Positions 1-9,350 are shown, numbered from the stretch's first letter. The stretch: DNA of 64,000 nt from Salimicrobium halophilum (GCF_900100295.1 NZ_FNEV01000008.1:62001-126000), one strand, 5' to 3'. Translations and numbers: made by a program. The notes: generated by a model from the sequence alone, not told the origin.

Positions 1-828
1 CTTTCTGTCGTATATACGGAAGTTGGCTCTTATCATGCAGCGAATCAGTTATTGACGGACGTCCTGCGTGATAAGGGGGATGCGTACCCGGATTGCTATT
101 ACCTGATGGCGAACAATTATGCACATCTCGGTCTGTTCAAAGATGCGAGCAGGTATGTTGAGACCTATATAGAAAAAGACGAAGATGGTGAGTTCAGGGA
201 AGCTGCCGATCAACTGAAGGAGATGCTCGATTCCGTCGAACCGGAAGAAGAGGAAGAATTTCAGTTCGATGAGGAAGATGAACTGCTCGTTTATCAGGAA
301 ACGGTGCACTATCACCTGGAACACCATGAATGGACGGAAGCGCTCGGTCTTCTTGAAGAGATGATGCATCTGTTCCCGAGCTTCCCATTGACGAATCACC
401 AGTATGCGTATGCCCTTTTCCATACCGGGGAGCACGAAGCGGCGATCGCTATGGAGCGGGAATGGCTCGAGGAGTCGCCGGAGGATATCCATTGTCATAT
501 CAATCTGATCACATTTTATGTAGAAATGAACCAATATGAGCTGATGAAGCATCACGTGTTCCAATTGAAGAATGTCTTCCCGATGCATGAGGAGCAGCAA
601 CTGGCTGTTGCCGTAGCTCTTACGAGGGCGAGTGAGTATGTAGAAGCAGTGGACAGGTTCCGTCAACTTGGAAAGAAAGCAGTGAAGAACCGCTATCAGT
701 ATCTGAAATGGTACAGCATCGCTTCATTTCACGCCGGCAATCCTTATAAGTCGGAAGAGCTTTGGAAAAAGGGAGTTCATCGTTTCCCTGATTTGACAAA
801 GTCAGACGGCCCCTGGATTACTGGTTGA
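1..828 (+). CDS. yvcD: TPR-repeat protein, YvcD-like (5' end missing)
   Basis: The frame is open from the left edge, so the N-terminus lies outside the window; about 275 residues are visible. The sequence is helical and shows successive tetratricopeptide-like helix pairs, with alternating Ala/Leu/Tyr positions and a very acidic linker of about 15 residues in the first third. TPR proteins act as protein-interaction scaffolds; the partner is unknown. In B. subtilis a TPR protein (YvcD) sits directly upstream of trxB, as here, which supports the name. The gap to trxB is about 70 bp. The TPR call is fairly secure; the function is not known. Confidence 0.7.
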   Translation, partial: LSVVYTEVGSYHAANQLLTDVLRDKGDAYPDCYYLMANNYAHLGLFKDASRYVETYIEKDEDGEFREAADQLKEMLDSVEPEEEEEFQFDEEDELLVYQETVHYHLEHHEWTEALGLLEEMMHLFPSFPLTNHQYAYALFHTGEHEAAIAMEREWLEESPEDIHCHINLITFYVEMNQYELMKHHVFQLKNVFPMHEEQQLAVAVALTRASEYVEAVDRFRQLGKKAVKNRYQYLKWYSIASFHAGNPYKSEELWKKGVHRFPDLTKSDGPWITG

Positions 829-895
829 GCAGATAAATAGACGAGCTATGATGGATTTACTATGATAATGACAGATTGCGAAAGCGAAGGAGTGA

Positions 896-1855
<960 letters not shown>

Positions 1856-1954
1856 GAGTAAAAGAATTTTAATGCGTGTGTAACACGCATGACACATTTT
1901 CTCGTTACAATGGTAAGTGAATTATTGACCCCCTTTTTTAAGATATACCTTTGG

Positions 1955-1985
1955 AGCGCAGGTGTAGATCACCTGCGCTTTTTTT
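1955..1985 (+). terminator. Rho-independent terminator after trxB
   Basis: Perfect 10-bp stem AGCGCAGGTG/CACCTGCGCT with a 5-nt loop, followed by a run of T. It separates trxB from the rapZ operon. Confidence 0.9.
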
Positions 1986-2054
1986 GTGTGAAATGCCTGG
2001 AACGATGTATAATATATAGATAGAAGAAACGTTAGTACCGTGAGGGGGAGAATC

Positions 2055-2942
2055 ATGGATCCACAAGCAGCGAAAGCGAAACTGGTCATTATCACCGGCA
2101 TGTCGGGTGCCGGAAAAACCGTAGCCATTCAGAGCTTCGAGGACCTCGGTTACTTTTGTGTCGATAATATGCCACCAACATTGTTGCCGAAGTTCTTAGA
2201 GCTGATGAAAGACCCGAGCAACAACATTACGAATGTAGCACTCGTGATGGACCTGCGCGGAAGGGAGTTTTTCGATTCCCTGATCGAATCTCTGGATCGA
2301 TTGAGCGAGGAGAACTGGCTCGAAGACCACATCCTGTTCCTCGATGCCGAAGACCAGACACTCGTTTCCCGGTATAAGGAGACGAGACGTTCACATCCTT
2401 TGGCTCCGAACGGACTTCCTCTTGAAGGGATCAAGCAGGAAAGAGAGATGCTTGATGAACTGAGAGGGAGAGCTCAGACCATTTTCGATACGACGAACTC
2501 GAAGCCACGTGCTTTGCGTGAAGATATCCTGCAGACGTTCAAGGAGAAAGAGCAGCAGGTGTTTTCCGTTCAGATGGTTTCCTTCGGGTTCAAGCACGGG
2601 GTGCCTATCGATGCAGATTTGATGTTCGACGTACGTTTTCTGCCGAACCCTCACTATGTGGAACACATGCGTCCGTTGACAGGACTTGATGAAGAGGTGT
2701 CGAATTACGTGTTCAAGTGGGCGGAGACGAAGCAATTTCTGGACAAGCTGAAAGATCTGCTGGCGTTCATGCTGCCGCGTTACCGGAAAGAAGGAAAATC
2801 CCAAATCGTAGTGGCGATCGGTTGTACAGGCGGTCAGCACCGTTCAGTCGCTATCGCTGAATTTTTGGCAGACGCCTTTAAGGACGAGTTCCTTACAAAA
2901 GTGACACACAGAGATATTAAGAAGAGAAAGGGCTTATCATAA
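2055..2942 (+). CDS. rapZ: RapZ/YvcJ family nucleotide-binding regulator
   Basis: P-loop protein of the RapZ (YvcJ) family: a GTP/ATP-binding protein that in E. coli guides decay of the GlmZ small RNA and in B. subtilis affects competence. Walker A GMSGAGKT is at residues 15-22; the conserved C-terminal [10 protein letters not shown] motif is present. The 295 residues match the family. A GTG at 2040 opens the frame earlier, but the Shine-Dalgarno AGGGGGA (2043-2049) places the start at ATG 2055. The stop codon shares one base with the glmR start (TAATG), showing translational coupling in the rapZ-glmR-whiA-crh operon. Confidence 0.93.
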   Translation: MDPQAAKAKLVIITGMSGAGKTVAIQSFEDLGYFCVDNMPPTLLPKFLELMKDPSNNITNVALVMDLRGREFFDSLIESLDRLSEENWLEDHILFLDAEDQTLVSRYKETRRSHPLAPNGLPLEGIKQEREMLDELRGRAQTIFDTTNSKPRALREDILQTFKEKEQQVFSVQMVSFGFKHGVPIDADLMFDVRFLPNPHYVEHMRPLTGLDEEVSNYVFKWAETKQFLDKLKDLLAFMLPRYRKEGKSQIVVAIGCTGGQHRSVAIAEFLADAFKDEFLTKVTHRDIKKRKGLS

Positions 2943-3907
2943 TGGAACAGGAAGATAACAGAGTCCTCGTCATTGGAGGAGGCACCGGAATGCCGGTTCT
3001 TCTGAGAGGTCTGAAAAAACAGCCGATCAACCTTTCGACACTCGTGACGATTGCCGATGATGGAGGCAGTTCTGGGAAACTGCGCTCCGAAATGGAAATC
3101 CCGGCCCCTGGAGATATTCGTAACGTGATTGCAGCTTTATCCGATGCGGAACCGATGCTTCTGGATCTGTTTCAGCATCGCTTCCCTGATGGGAACGGGC
3201 TTTCCGGTCATTCGATGGGAAACTTGTTGCTGGCGGCACTTACGAATATGACCGGTGATTTTTATGACGGGATCAAGCAGATTTCTCATGTGTTGAATGT
3301 TAAAGGGAACATTTACCCTTTATCCAAGTATTCCATGAACCTCCACGCTGAAATGGAAGATGGTTCCGTCGTTTCCGGGGAATCGAAAATCCCTGAATCG
3401 AACAAGCGTATAAAGCGGGTATATCTGAGTCCGATGCCGGTGGAACCTCTTCCGGAGGCGATCGAAGCGATCAAGAACTCCGAATTGATCGTCATCTCCC
3501 CGGGAAGTTTATATACGAGCATTCTTCCAAATCTCCTCATACCGGAAGTGAAAGAAGCTTTGAGGGAAACGAAGGCGACGATCACCTATGTCTGTAACGT
3601 GATGACGCAGGAAGGCGAGACGTCGAACTATTCAGCAGCAGATCATCTTCAGGCTATCATTGACCACGTTGGAGAGGGTATCGTCGATTCCATTATCGTT
3701 CATAATCAACCGATAGAATCGGAAGCCCGCAAGCTGTATGCGAAAGAAAATGCGGAACCCGTCACGTATGACCTGGACCGGCTGAAGACTATGGGAATAA
3801 AAATCATCGAAGAGGATATCATCGACAGGTCACAGCCTGTGATCCGTCATGATCCGGAGAAATTGTCTCATTTGTTATATTACTTGCTTGAGAATCGTAT
3901 CGTTTAG
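2942..3907 (+). CDS. glmR: Gluconeogenesis factor / GlmS activator YvcK
   Basis: YvcK (GlmR) family, 321 residues. In B. subtilis the protein binds UDP-GlcNAc, stimulates GlmS and so steers carbon into cell-wall precursors; it is needed for growth on gluconeogenic carbon. The N-terminal Rossmann-type GGGTG motif (about residues 12-16) and the TIADDGGSSGKLR stretch are typical of the CofD/YvcK fold. The start overlaps the rapZ stop by 1 base and whiA follows after 12 bp. Its position beside crh fits a carbon and cell-envelope regulatory operon. Confidence 0.94.
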   Translation: MEQEDNRVLVIGGGTGMPVLLRGLKKQPINLSTLVTIADDGGSSGKLRSEMEIPAPGDIRNVIAALSDAEPMLLDLFQHRFPDGNGLSGHSMGNLLLAALTNMTGDFYDGIKQISHVLNVKGNIYPLSKYSMNLHAEMEDGSVVSGESKIPESNKRIKRVYLSPMPVEPLPEAIEAIKNSELIVISPGSLYTSILPNLLIPEVKEALRETKATITYVCNVMTQEGETSNYSAADHLQAIIDHVGEGIVDSIIVHNQPIESEARKLYAKENAEPVTYDLDRLKTMGIKIIEEDIIDRSQPVIRHDPEKLSHLLYYLLENRIV

Positions 3908-3919
3908 AAAGGGGGGAGA

Positions 3920-4882
3920 ATGATGTCCTTCGCTTCGGAAATTAAGAAAGAACTGACGAACATGAAAGCGGACTTCGATTCGAATGAAGCGGAACTTGCT
4001 GCCCTTGTGCGGATGAATGGCACGTTCTCACTCAGAAATAAGAAGTACCTGCTTGATGTTCAGACAGAGAACGCGGCTATCGCTCGGCGCATCTATACAC
4101 TTATGAAGCAATTGTTTCCTTATCCGGTGGAATTGCTGGTCAGGAAAAAGATGCGTCTGAAGAAGAATAATGTCTACATCGTACGTATGAAAGAGCACGC
4201 GGATGTCATATTGAAAGAACTTGAGGTGCTGGATGGCCCGCTATCCGTGAACACCAGGATTCCGGCTAAATATGTCCAGACGACCAAAGGCAAAAGGGCT
4301 TACTTGCGAGGAGCTTTTCTTGCAGGAGGTTCAGTGAACAACCCTGAGACATCTTCCTACCACCTGGAAATCTATTCATCGGATGAGCATCATAACGAAG
4401 CTCTCTGTGAGTTGATGAACAGCTTTGAGCTGCACGCTAGGACGCTTGAACGGAGAAATGGTTTCATCACTTATCTGAAAGAAGCTGAAAAAATCACAGA
4501 ATTCATCAGCAATATAGGAGCTCACCAGGCGCTTTTCAAATTTGAAGATGTCCGGATCGTACGGGATATGAGAAATTCCGTGAACCGTCTTGTGAACTGT
4601 GAGACGGCGAATTTGAACAAGACGATCGGGGCGGCTTTCCGCCAGGTGGAGAATATCCGCTTCATCAAAAGTACCGTGGGTCTCGATGCGATGCCTCAGA
4701 AACTGAGAGATCTGGCAGTCGTACGTCTCGAGAACCAGGACGTTTCGCTTAAGGAACTCGGGGAACTGTTGCCAGGAGGGAAGATCAGCAAATCAGGCAT
4801 CAATCACCGATTGAAAAAAATTGATGAGTTTGCCGAAAAGGTACGACGTGGAGAAGTTACACAAAGTTCAGAGGTGAACTAA
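3920..4882 (+). CDS. whiA: DNA-binding protein WhiA
   Basis: WhiA family, 320 residues: an N-terminal domain related to LAGLIDADG homing endonucleases (about residues 1-210, including [11 protein letters not shown]) and a C-terminal helix-turn-helix (about 225-310, including [19 protein letters not shown]). It controls sporulation-associated cell division in actinobacteria; in Bacillus it affects chromosome segregation and division and is not a classical transcription factor. The Shine-Dalgarno AAAGGGGGGAG lies just upstream; ATG 3920 and ATG 3923 are both possible starts. Third gene of the rapZ operon. Confidence 0.94.
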   Translation: MMSFASEIKKELTNMKADFDSNEAELAALVRMNGTFSLRNKKYLLDVQTENAAIARRIYTLMKQLFPYPVELLVRKKMRLKKNNVYIVRMKEHADVILKELEVLDGPLSVNTRIPAKYVQTTKGKRAYLRGAFLAGGSVNNPETSSYHLEIYSSDEHHNEALCELMNSFELHARTLERRNGFITYLKEAEKITEFISNIGAHQALFKFEDVRIVRDMRNSVNRLVNCETANLNKTIGAAFRQVENIRFIKSTVGLDAMPQKLRDLAVVRLENQDVSLKELGELLPGGKISKSGINHRLKKIDEFAEKVRRGEVTQSSEVN

Positions 4883-4921
4883 TGTAATTCCCACGCTTTT
4901 ATGCTACAATGTGATAAATAG

Positions 4922-4953
4922 AAACGCTTTCCCTGAGCGGAGGCGTTTTTTTA
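4922..4953 (+). terminator. Probable terminator between whiA and crh
   Basis: Hairpin with arms AACGCTTTCC and GGAGGCGTT (one G-T pair, one bulge) followed by seven T. It may only partly separate crh from whiA, because crh has no obvious strong promoter after it. Confidence 0.7.
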
Positions 4954-5005
4954 TAAAAGGACTGAATGCGCTTTCAGATAGAGAGTCGTGAAAGGAGAAT
5001 GTTTG

Positions 5006-5260
5006 GTGATCGAACGAAAAGTGGAAGTGGAGTTATCTACAGGGTTACAGGCACGCCCGGCAGCACAGTTCGTCCAGCTGGCGAATCGTTTTCATTCGGA
5101 TGTATTCATTGAAAAGAATGAGAAGCGCGTCAATGCGAAAAGTATCATGGGACTTATGAGTCTGGCTATTGCAAGTGAAGAAGAAGTGATCCTTGTTACC
5201 GATGGTCAGGACGAAGAAGATGCCATCCGCGAGCTTGAAGCTTTCGTGAAAGAGTCGTAG
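5006..5260 (+). CDS. crh: HPr-like catabolite repression protein Crh
   Basis: HPr paralogue, 84 residues. With a GTG start at 5006 (8 bp after GGAG), position 15 is Gln in TGLQARPAA, replacing the catalytic His of HPr, and Ser46 is kept (NAKSIMG). That is the Crh pattern: no sugar-PTS phosphotransfer, but phosphorylation on Ser46 by HPr kinase so that it can serve as CcpA corepressor. TTG 5003 and GTG 4988 are weaker start choices; the latter would put the Shine-Dalgarno inside the gene. The true HPr is encoded at 17138-17404. Confidence 0.93.
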   Translation: MIERKVEVELSTGLQARPAAQFVQLANRFHSDVFIEKNEKRVNAKSIMGLMSLAIASEEEVILVTDGQDEEDAIRELEAFVKES

Positions 5261-5299
5261 CTCTATTTTTGTGAACATATGAACAAAAAACGATGAATA

Positions 5300-5331
5300 A
5301 AAAATGCGACCTGCTGACAGGTCGCATTTTT
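5300..5331 (+). terminator. Terminator after crh, usable in both directions
   Basis: Perfect 14-bp stem AAAAATGCGACCTG/CAGGTCGCATTTTT with a 4-nt loop, T-rich on the plus side and A-rich on the left arm. Confidence 0.92.
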
Positions 5332-5342
5332 AAGTGGAGTGA

Positions 5343-5485
5343 TTCCACTTCCTATTCTTAGTCCGGTTACAACGACCAGACACTAGCGACATAAGCAGGA
5401 CGGCATGAAAAAGGAAAAAGCACCTTTTCCAGTCGTCCTGCTTATGCATTAGTGTCTAAACGGTCGTTTCCACTTCCTATTCTTA
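5343..5485. repeat. 107-bp palindromic element between 18-bp direct repeats
   Basis: The 18-mer TTCCACTTCCTATTCTTA occurs exactly at 5343-5360 and 5468-5485; the second copy contains the clpP stop codon. Between them lies an imperfect long hairpin: AACGACC+AGACACTA (5371-5385) pairs with TAGTGTCT+GGTCGTT (5450-5457, 5462-5468), CATAAGCAGGACG (5390-5402) pairs with CGTCCTGCTTATG (5434-5446), and GGAAAA (5413-5418) pairs with TTTTCC (5425-5430). No reading frame is present. It could be a small non-autonomous mobile element or a structured 3' end of the clpP transcript. Confidence 0.85.
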
Positions 5486-6061
5486 CTTCTCCATCACCTT
5501 GTCGATCAAGCCGTAATCAACAGCTTCGTATGCGGACATGAAGTTGTCACGGTCAGTGTCACGTTCGATGACGTCATATGGCTGACCCGTGCGCTCGGAG
5601 AGGATTTTGTTAAGTTTCTCTCTCATTTTGATGATGCGCTTCGCATGGATTTCAATGTCGGAAGCTTGACCTTGTGTTCCGCCGAGCGGCTGGTGGATCA
5701 TAACTTCACTGTTTGGAAGTGCATAACGCTTCCCTTCTGTACCGGCGTTAAGCAGGAAAGCCCCCATGGATGCTGCCATACCTGTGCAGATTGTGGATAC
5801 ATCAGGTTTGATGAACTGCATTGTATCGAAGATGGCCATTCCAGCTGTAATAGAGCCACCTGGTGAGTTGATGTATAGGGAGATGTCTTTCTCCGGATCG
5901 TCTGCAGCAAGGAAAAGCAGCTGAGCGACGATCGAGTTTGCTACGTTATCGTCGACCGGGCTTCCAAGCATGACGATGCGGTCTTTTAATAGCCGGGAGT
6001 AGATGTCATAAGCACGTTCTCCGCGGTTCGTTTGTTCAATGACTGTTGGTACTAAATTCAT
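5483..6061 (-). CDS. clpP: ATP-dependent Clp protease proteolytic subunit
   Basis: Serine protease core of ClpCP/ClpXP/ClpEP, 192 residues, cytosolic double-heptamer. The catalytic triad falls at the family positions Ser98 (GMAASMG), His123 (MIHQP) and Asp172 (TDRD). It degrades misfolded proteins and regulators, and also ssrA-tagged proteins made through the tmRNA encoded later in this window. A strong Shine-Dalgarno (GAGGAGGAAT) precedes the ATG. It is transcribed alone from a CtsR-controlled promoter (6107-6136). Confidence 0.98.
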   Translation of the reverse strand: MNLVPTVIEQTNRGERAYDIYSRLLKDRIVMLGSPVDDNVANSIVAQLLFLAADDPEKDISLYINSPGGSITAGMAIFDTMQFIKPDVSTICTGMAASMGAFLLNAGTEGKRYALPNSEVMIHQPLGGTQGQASDIEIHAKRIIKMREKLNKILSERTGQPYDVIERDTDRDNFMSAYEAVDYGLIDKVMEK

Positions 6062-6106
6062 AATGTATTCCTCCTCTTCATTCTCTATGAATGATTGTGT
6101 ATGTTC

Positions 6107-6136
6107 ATCATACCTTTATGGTCAATAAAGGTCAAA
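6107..6136 (-). promoter_or_regulatory. clpP sigma-A promoter with CtsR operator
   Basis: On the minus strand TTGACC (6130-6135) and TATGAT (6107-6112) are 17 bp apart, a good sigma-A promoter. The plus strand at 6120-6136 reads GGTCAAT-AAA-GGTCAAA, the tandem heptad with 3-bp spacer recognised by CtsR, the class III heat-shock repressor. The operator covers the -35 box and spacer, so repression by exclusion of RNA polymerase is likely. Confidence 0.88.
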
Positions 6137-6250
6137 CGAAAAACTTCTATGCACTCTTAACCCATTTTTCCCTCATGAAAAGGAAATAAACATGCGAAGT
6201 TTCCTTGCGTTCTTCTTCGTCACCGTTTATAATAGTCCTTGTGTCGATAT

Positions 6251-6324
6251 GCGCCCGTAGCTCAGCTGGATAGAGCGATAGATTCCGGTTCTATAGGTCG
6301 GGGGTTCAAGTCCTCTCGGGCGCA
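6251..6324 (+). tRNA. tRNA-Arg, anticodon CCG
   Basis: Cloverleaf of 74 nt: acceptor GCGCCCG/CGGGCGC with discriminator A, D-arm GCTC/GAGC, anticodon stem ATAGA/TCTAT around loop TTCCGGT (anticodon CCG, codon CGG), and T-loop GTTCAAG. The 3' CCA is not encoded. B. subtilis also has a tRNA-Arg next to clpP. No integrase or att duplication is visible nearby. Confidence 0.95.
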
Positions 6325-6336
6325 CTGGGAAATCTA

Positions 6337-6377
6337 AGAAGAAGACCTTCCACGATCAGAGTGGGAGGTCTTCTTTG
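6337..6377 (+). terminator. Terminator after tRNA-Arg
   Basis: Stem AGAAGACCTTCCAC/GTGGGAGGTCTTCT (one wobble pair) with a 7-nt loop and short T-run. The following 170 bp (6378-6547) show no convincing gene. Confidence 0.8.
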
Positions 6378-6547
6378 TAAATGAAGCAAATACGGACATA
6401 GCAAGGGTTTTTGCGGAGTTCAAAGGGTTTTTTCAGGACATTCAGCAAGGTTCAACAGGTATTCGCGGACCTTCCGGGAGATTCTGCGGACCTCATGAAT
6501 GTGAATAAGCAGGCATGTCTCCAACTATGGGAAAATTCGCTTTTTTC

Positions 6548-6556
6548 TGTTATAAT
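6548..6556 (+). promoter_or_regulatory. Extended -10 promoter for the small gene at 6599
   Basis: TGTTATAAT, an extended -10 element (TGnTATAAT), lies about 43 bp before the start codon. No good -35 box is seen at 17 bp. Confidence 0.55.
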
Positions 6557-6598
6557 GGATCATAGTAGGTGTTATCGCTTCGGCCTTAAGGAGGTACT

Positions 6599-6823
6599 AT
6601 GTCAAACATTATCCGTTTCAAAATATTGTGGACTGACCAGTTGATCGACAGCCGAAGAATTCATATGTTCGATATGAAAACGCAGAGTAAGATTTCTTTT
6701 AACTATGAACTGATGGACCGGGCTCCGAAGTGGTCCGTCGAGAAAGAACTGCGCACGTTTTTAAGAATGAAACAGAAAAAGATAGATAGTGGTTATTACG
6801 ATGGAAAAGGGCACGCGTCATGA
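6599..6823 (+). CDS. Hypothetical protein, 74 residues
   Basis: I do not recognise this gene. It has its own extended -10 promoter, a perfect Shine-Dalgarno AAGGAGG (6588-6594) and a terminator that begins over its stop codon, so it looks like a real single-gene unit. The product is small and basic, with a beta-type N-terminal half and a helical C-terminal half rich in Lys/Arg (ELRTFLRMKQKKIDSG). No signal peptide, membrane segment or metal motif is visible. Confidence 0.65.
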   Translation: MSNIIRFKILWTDQLIDSRRIHMFDMKTQSKISFNYELMDRAPKWSVEKELRTFLRMKQKKIDSGYYDGKGHAS

Positions 6824-6837
6824 GTGCTCTTTTTTTT
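6805..6837 (+). terminator. Terminator overlapping the end of the 74-residue gene
   Basis: AAAGGGCAC/GTGCTCTTT stem (one wobble pair) with 9-nt loop and about nine T. Confidence 0.85.
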
Positions 6838-6860
6838 GAATGAATGGGATGGTGATTATT

Positions 6861-7097
6861 GTGAATGAAATCCTATTGTACACAAAGCAGGGATGCCCGC
6901 TTTGTGAAGAGGCGAAAATATGGATTGAATTATTGAAAGATGATTACATTCTGGAATTTCGGGAAATAGATATACAGAGCGATGAGACATTGCACGATAA
7001 ATATGCTTTGGAGATTCCGGTCGTCTCCGTGAACGGAGAAGAGCTTATGTTCCCGCAATTGAGCGAAGTCGAGATAAGACAGCGCTTGCATGATTAA
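6861..7097 (+). CDS. Glutaredoxin-like thiol-disulfide protein
   Basis: Short thioredoxin-fold protein, 78 residues, with a CPLC redox motif near the N-terminus (KQGCPLCEEA) and the cis-Pro segment EIPVVSVNG, as in the DUF836/glutaredoxin family. Likely a cytosolic thiol oxidoreductase; the partner is unknown. Start: GTG 6861 is preferred because GGATGGTGATT (6848-6858) closely matches the anti-SD complement at the right distance; ATG 6840 would add seven residues and has no ribosome site. It lies just upstream of the cggR promoter. Confidence 0.82.
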   Translation: MNEILLYTKQGCPLCEEAKIWIELLKDDYILEFREIDIQSDETLHDKYALEIPVVSVNGEELMFPQLSEVEIRQRLHD

Positions 7098-7103
7098 TTG
7101 CAC

Positions 7104-7132
7104 TTGCACTTTTCGACACCTATTGATAGTAT
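7104..7132 (+). promoter_or_regulatory. Candidate promoter of the cggR-gapA operon
   Basis: TTGCAC (7104-7109), a 17-bp spacer and TAGTAT (7127-7132) lie 33 bp upstream of the CggR operator. Placement upstream of the operator matches the B. subtilis arrangement. Confidence 0.6.
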
Positions 7133-7164
7133 TAACGGTGAAAGAGATATTTTTTTGCTCCGAG

Positions 7165-7200
7165 CGGGACATTATATGTAATATCGGGACAAAATTGCCC
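7165..7200 (+). promoter_or_regulatory. CggR operator
   Basis: Two CGGGAC boxes (7165-7170 and 7185-7190) 20 bp apart, the first followed after 6 bp by TGTA and the second after 6 bp by GCCC. This follows the B. subtilis operator CGGGACN6TGTCN4CGGGACN6TGTC, with the TGTC half-sites degraded. CggR bound here would block transcription until fructose-1,6-bisphosphate releases it. Confidence 0.9.
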
Positions 7201-7235
7201 CGGGATTCCCTCTTTTAGTAAAAGGAGCAACGATT

Positions 7236-8264
7236 ATGCGAGAATGGATTGAATTACAGAAAAAATTATATCCGGATGTTCTCGACGTCATACGGCTTCG
7301 ATATCGACTTTTGCATCACATTCAGTTGATGGAGCCTGTAGGACGCAGAACGCTTGCAGAGAATATGAAGCTTGCGGAGCGGACGATCCGTTCTGAAGTC
7401 AATTTTCTGCAAAGTCAGGGAATGGTCCATGTAACGACGAAGGGCCTGCTTCTTACCATAGAAGGTCGTCATGTACTTGAAGATATGGCGGATTACATGA
7501 AGGAGCTTGCCGGTGTACAGGTTTTAGAAAACCGTTTAAGGGAAAAACTAAAACTGGATTCTGTCATTGTCGTACCAGGCGATAGCGATCAGCACGGTTG
7601 GGTGAAACAGGAAATGGGCAAATCTTGCGTCAGTTACATGCAGTCCGTATCCGATCCCGGTCAGACGATCGCTGTTACTGGAGGAACGACGATGGCTGCG
7701 GTCGCCTCTCAGATGACGCCTTACTCGGGAATGGAAGATAGCCTTTTTGTTCCTGCAAGAGGAGGTCTTGGGGAGAGAGTCGAACACCAGGCTAACACGA
7801 TTTGTGTGGAGATGGCGAGAAAAGTGATGGGGAATTACCGGTTGCTTTATGTACCGGACCCGATCAGTGAAGAATCCTATCAGACCATCATTGAAGAACC
7901 TTCCGTAAAGGAAGTGCTAGGCATCATCCGCTCTTCTGACATTATCGTTCATGGGATTGGTGACGCGATTACGATGGCAGAAAGAAGAAAGACCCCCGAT
8001 GACCAGTTGGAGAATATCAAACATAATCACGCGGTAGGGGAAGCGTTCGGGTACTATTTCAACCAGAACGGAGAAGTGGTACACAAAGTGAGAACAGTCG
8101 GCTTACAGCTGGAAGATCTCCAAACGGACAGGCAGGTAATCGCCGTAGCCGGAGGACGATCCAAGGCGGATGCCATCGCATCTTATTTCCGTCCGGGAAA
8201 GAGTAACGTTCTCATCACCGATGAAGGCGCTGCGAAAGAGTTGATAAGGGATACGTCCCTTTAA
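7236..8264 (+). CDS. cggR: Central glycolytic genes regulator CggR
   Basis: SorC/DeoR-family repressor, 342 residues: N-terminal winged helix (about residues 15-90, including AERTIRSEVNFLQSQGMV) and C-terminal sugar-phosphate-binding domain (about 90-340, with TGGTTMAAVA and the late AVAGGRSKADAI). In B. subtilis it represses the gapA operon and is induced by fructose-1,6-bisphosphate. It is the first gene of its own operon; gapA follows after 35 bp. The operator at 7165-7200 supports autoregulation. Confidence 0.96.
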   Translation: MREWIELQKKLYPDVLDVIRLRYRLLHHIQLMEPVGRRTLAENMKLAERTIRSEVNFLQSQGMVHVTTKGLLLTIEGRHVLEDMADYMKELAGVQVLENRLREKLKLDSVIVVPGDSDQHGWVKQEMGKSCVSYMQSVSDPGQTIAVTGGTTMAAVASQMTPYSGMEDSLFVPARGGLGERVEHQANTICVEMARKVMGNYRLLYVPDPISEESYQTIIEEPSVKEVLGIIRSSDIIVHGIGDAITMAERRKTPDDQLENIKHNHAVGEAFGYYFNQNGEVVHKVRTVGLQLEDLQTDRQVIAVAGGRSKADAIASYFRPGKSNVLITDEGAAKELIRDTSL

Positions 8265-8299
8265 ATAAATTTCATGAACATCCTAAGGAGGAATTTAAC

Positions 8300-9307
8300 A
8301 TGACAGTAAAAGTAGGTATTAACGGTTTCGGACGTATTGGACGTAACGTATTCCGTGCTGCACTGAATAACGACGAAGTAGAAGTAGTTGCTGTAAACGA
8401 CCTTACAGACGCAAATATGCTTGCACACCTTCTTCAGTATGATACCGTTCACGGTACACTTGAAGAAAAAGTGGAAGTTAATGGTGAGAATCTCGTTGTA
8501 GGCGGGAAAGAAATCATCGTTAAATCTGAAAAAGACCCGGCTCAGCTTGGTTGGGGAGACCTAGGTGTAGAAGTTGTCATCGAATCTACTGGTCGCTTCA
8601 CTCAGCGTGACGATGCTAAGAAACACATCGATGCAGGAGCTAAGAAAGTAGTAATCTCTGCACCGGCTAAAGGCGAAGACCTTACAGTCGTTATGGGTGT
8701 TAACGAAGGTGACTACGACAAAGACAGCCACCACGTAATCTCTAACGCATCCTGCACAACGAACTGCCTGTCTCCATATGCAAAAGTTCTTAACGACAAG
8801 TTCGGACTTAAGCGCGGTATGATGACTACAGTTCACTCGTACACGAACGACCAGCAGATCCTTGACCTGCCACACAAAGACTACCGTCGTGCACGTGCTG
8901 CAGCACAGAACATCATCCCTACAACAACTGGTGCAGCTCAGGCTGTTACAAAAGTATTGCCTGAACTTGAAGGCAAACTTAGCGGTATGGCTATGCGTGT
9001 TCCGACACAAAACGTATCTATCGTCGACTTCGTAGCAGAGCTTGAGAAAGACGCTTCTGTAGAAGAAGTGAATGCTGCACTTAAAGAAGCAGCGGAAGGC
9101 GAACTTAAAGGCATCATGGGTTACAGCGAAGAGCCACTTGTTTCTTCCGACTATAACGGAAACACGAACTCTTCCGTAATCGACGCTCTTTCCACATTGA
9201 GCCTTGAAGGCAATATGGTGAAAGTCGTTTCCTGGTATGACAACGAGTTCGGTTACTCCAGCCGTTGTGTAGACCTTGCTGCATATCTTAAAAAACAAGG
9301 CCTATAA
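8300..9307 (+). CDS. gapA: Glyceraldehyde-3-phosphate dehydrogenase (glycolytic)
   Basis: Type I NAD-dependent GAPDH, 335 residues, cytosolic. N-terminal NAD-binding INGFGRIGRN and the active-site SNASCTTNCL with Cys152. Located in the CggR operon, so this is the glycolytic GapA and not the gluconeogenic GapB. A strong Shine-Dalgarno TAAGGAGG precedes the start. Codon use is highly biased, as expected for one of the most abundant proteins. Confidence 0.98.
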   Translation: MTVKVGINGFGRIGRNVFRAALNNDEVEVVAVNDLTDANMLAHLLQYDTVHGTLEEKVEVNGENLVVGGKEIIVKSEKDPAQLGWGDLGVEVVIESTGRFTQRDDAKKHIDAGAKKVVISAPAKGEDLTVVMGVNEGDYDKDSHHVISNASCTTNCLSPYAKVLNDKFGLKRGMMTTVHSYTNDQQILDLPHKDYRRARAAAQNIIPTTTGAAQAVTKVLPELEGKLSGMAMRVPTQNVSIVDFVAELEKDASVEEVNAALKEAAEGELKGIMGYSEEPLVSSDYNGNTNSSVIDALSTLSLEGNMVKVVSWYDNEFGYSSRCVDLAAYLKKQGL

Positions 9308-9319
9308 GAGGTAATGTTG

Positions 9320-9350
9320 AAAAGGAGGAGGTCCTATGTCCTCCTCCTTT
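9320..9350 (+). other. Hairpin between gapA and pgk
   Basis: Perfect 11-bp stem AAAGGAGGAGG/CCTCCTCCTTT with an 8-nt loop and no T-tract beyond three T. Probably a 3' stabiliser or partial terminator that lets gapA mRNA exceed that of the downstream genes, as known for the B. subtilis operon. Confidence 0.75.

Noticed and set aside
6251-6600. Possible integration site at tRNA-Arg
   Set aside because: No duplicated tRNA 3' end, integrase or phage gene nearby.
6411-6644. 77-codon frame after tRNA-Arg
   Set aside because: No ribosome site, and it overlaps the promoter and start of the better supported 74-residue gene.
8561-9298. 245-codon antisense frame within gapA
   Set aside because: Shadow of a highly expressed gene with strong codon bias; no ribosome site and Cys/Val-rich nonsense composition.
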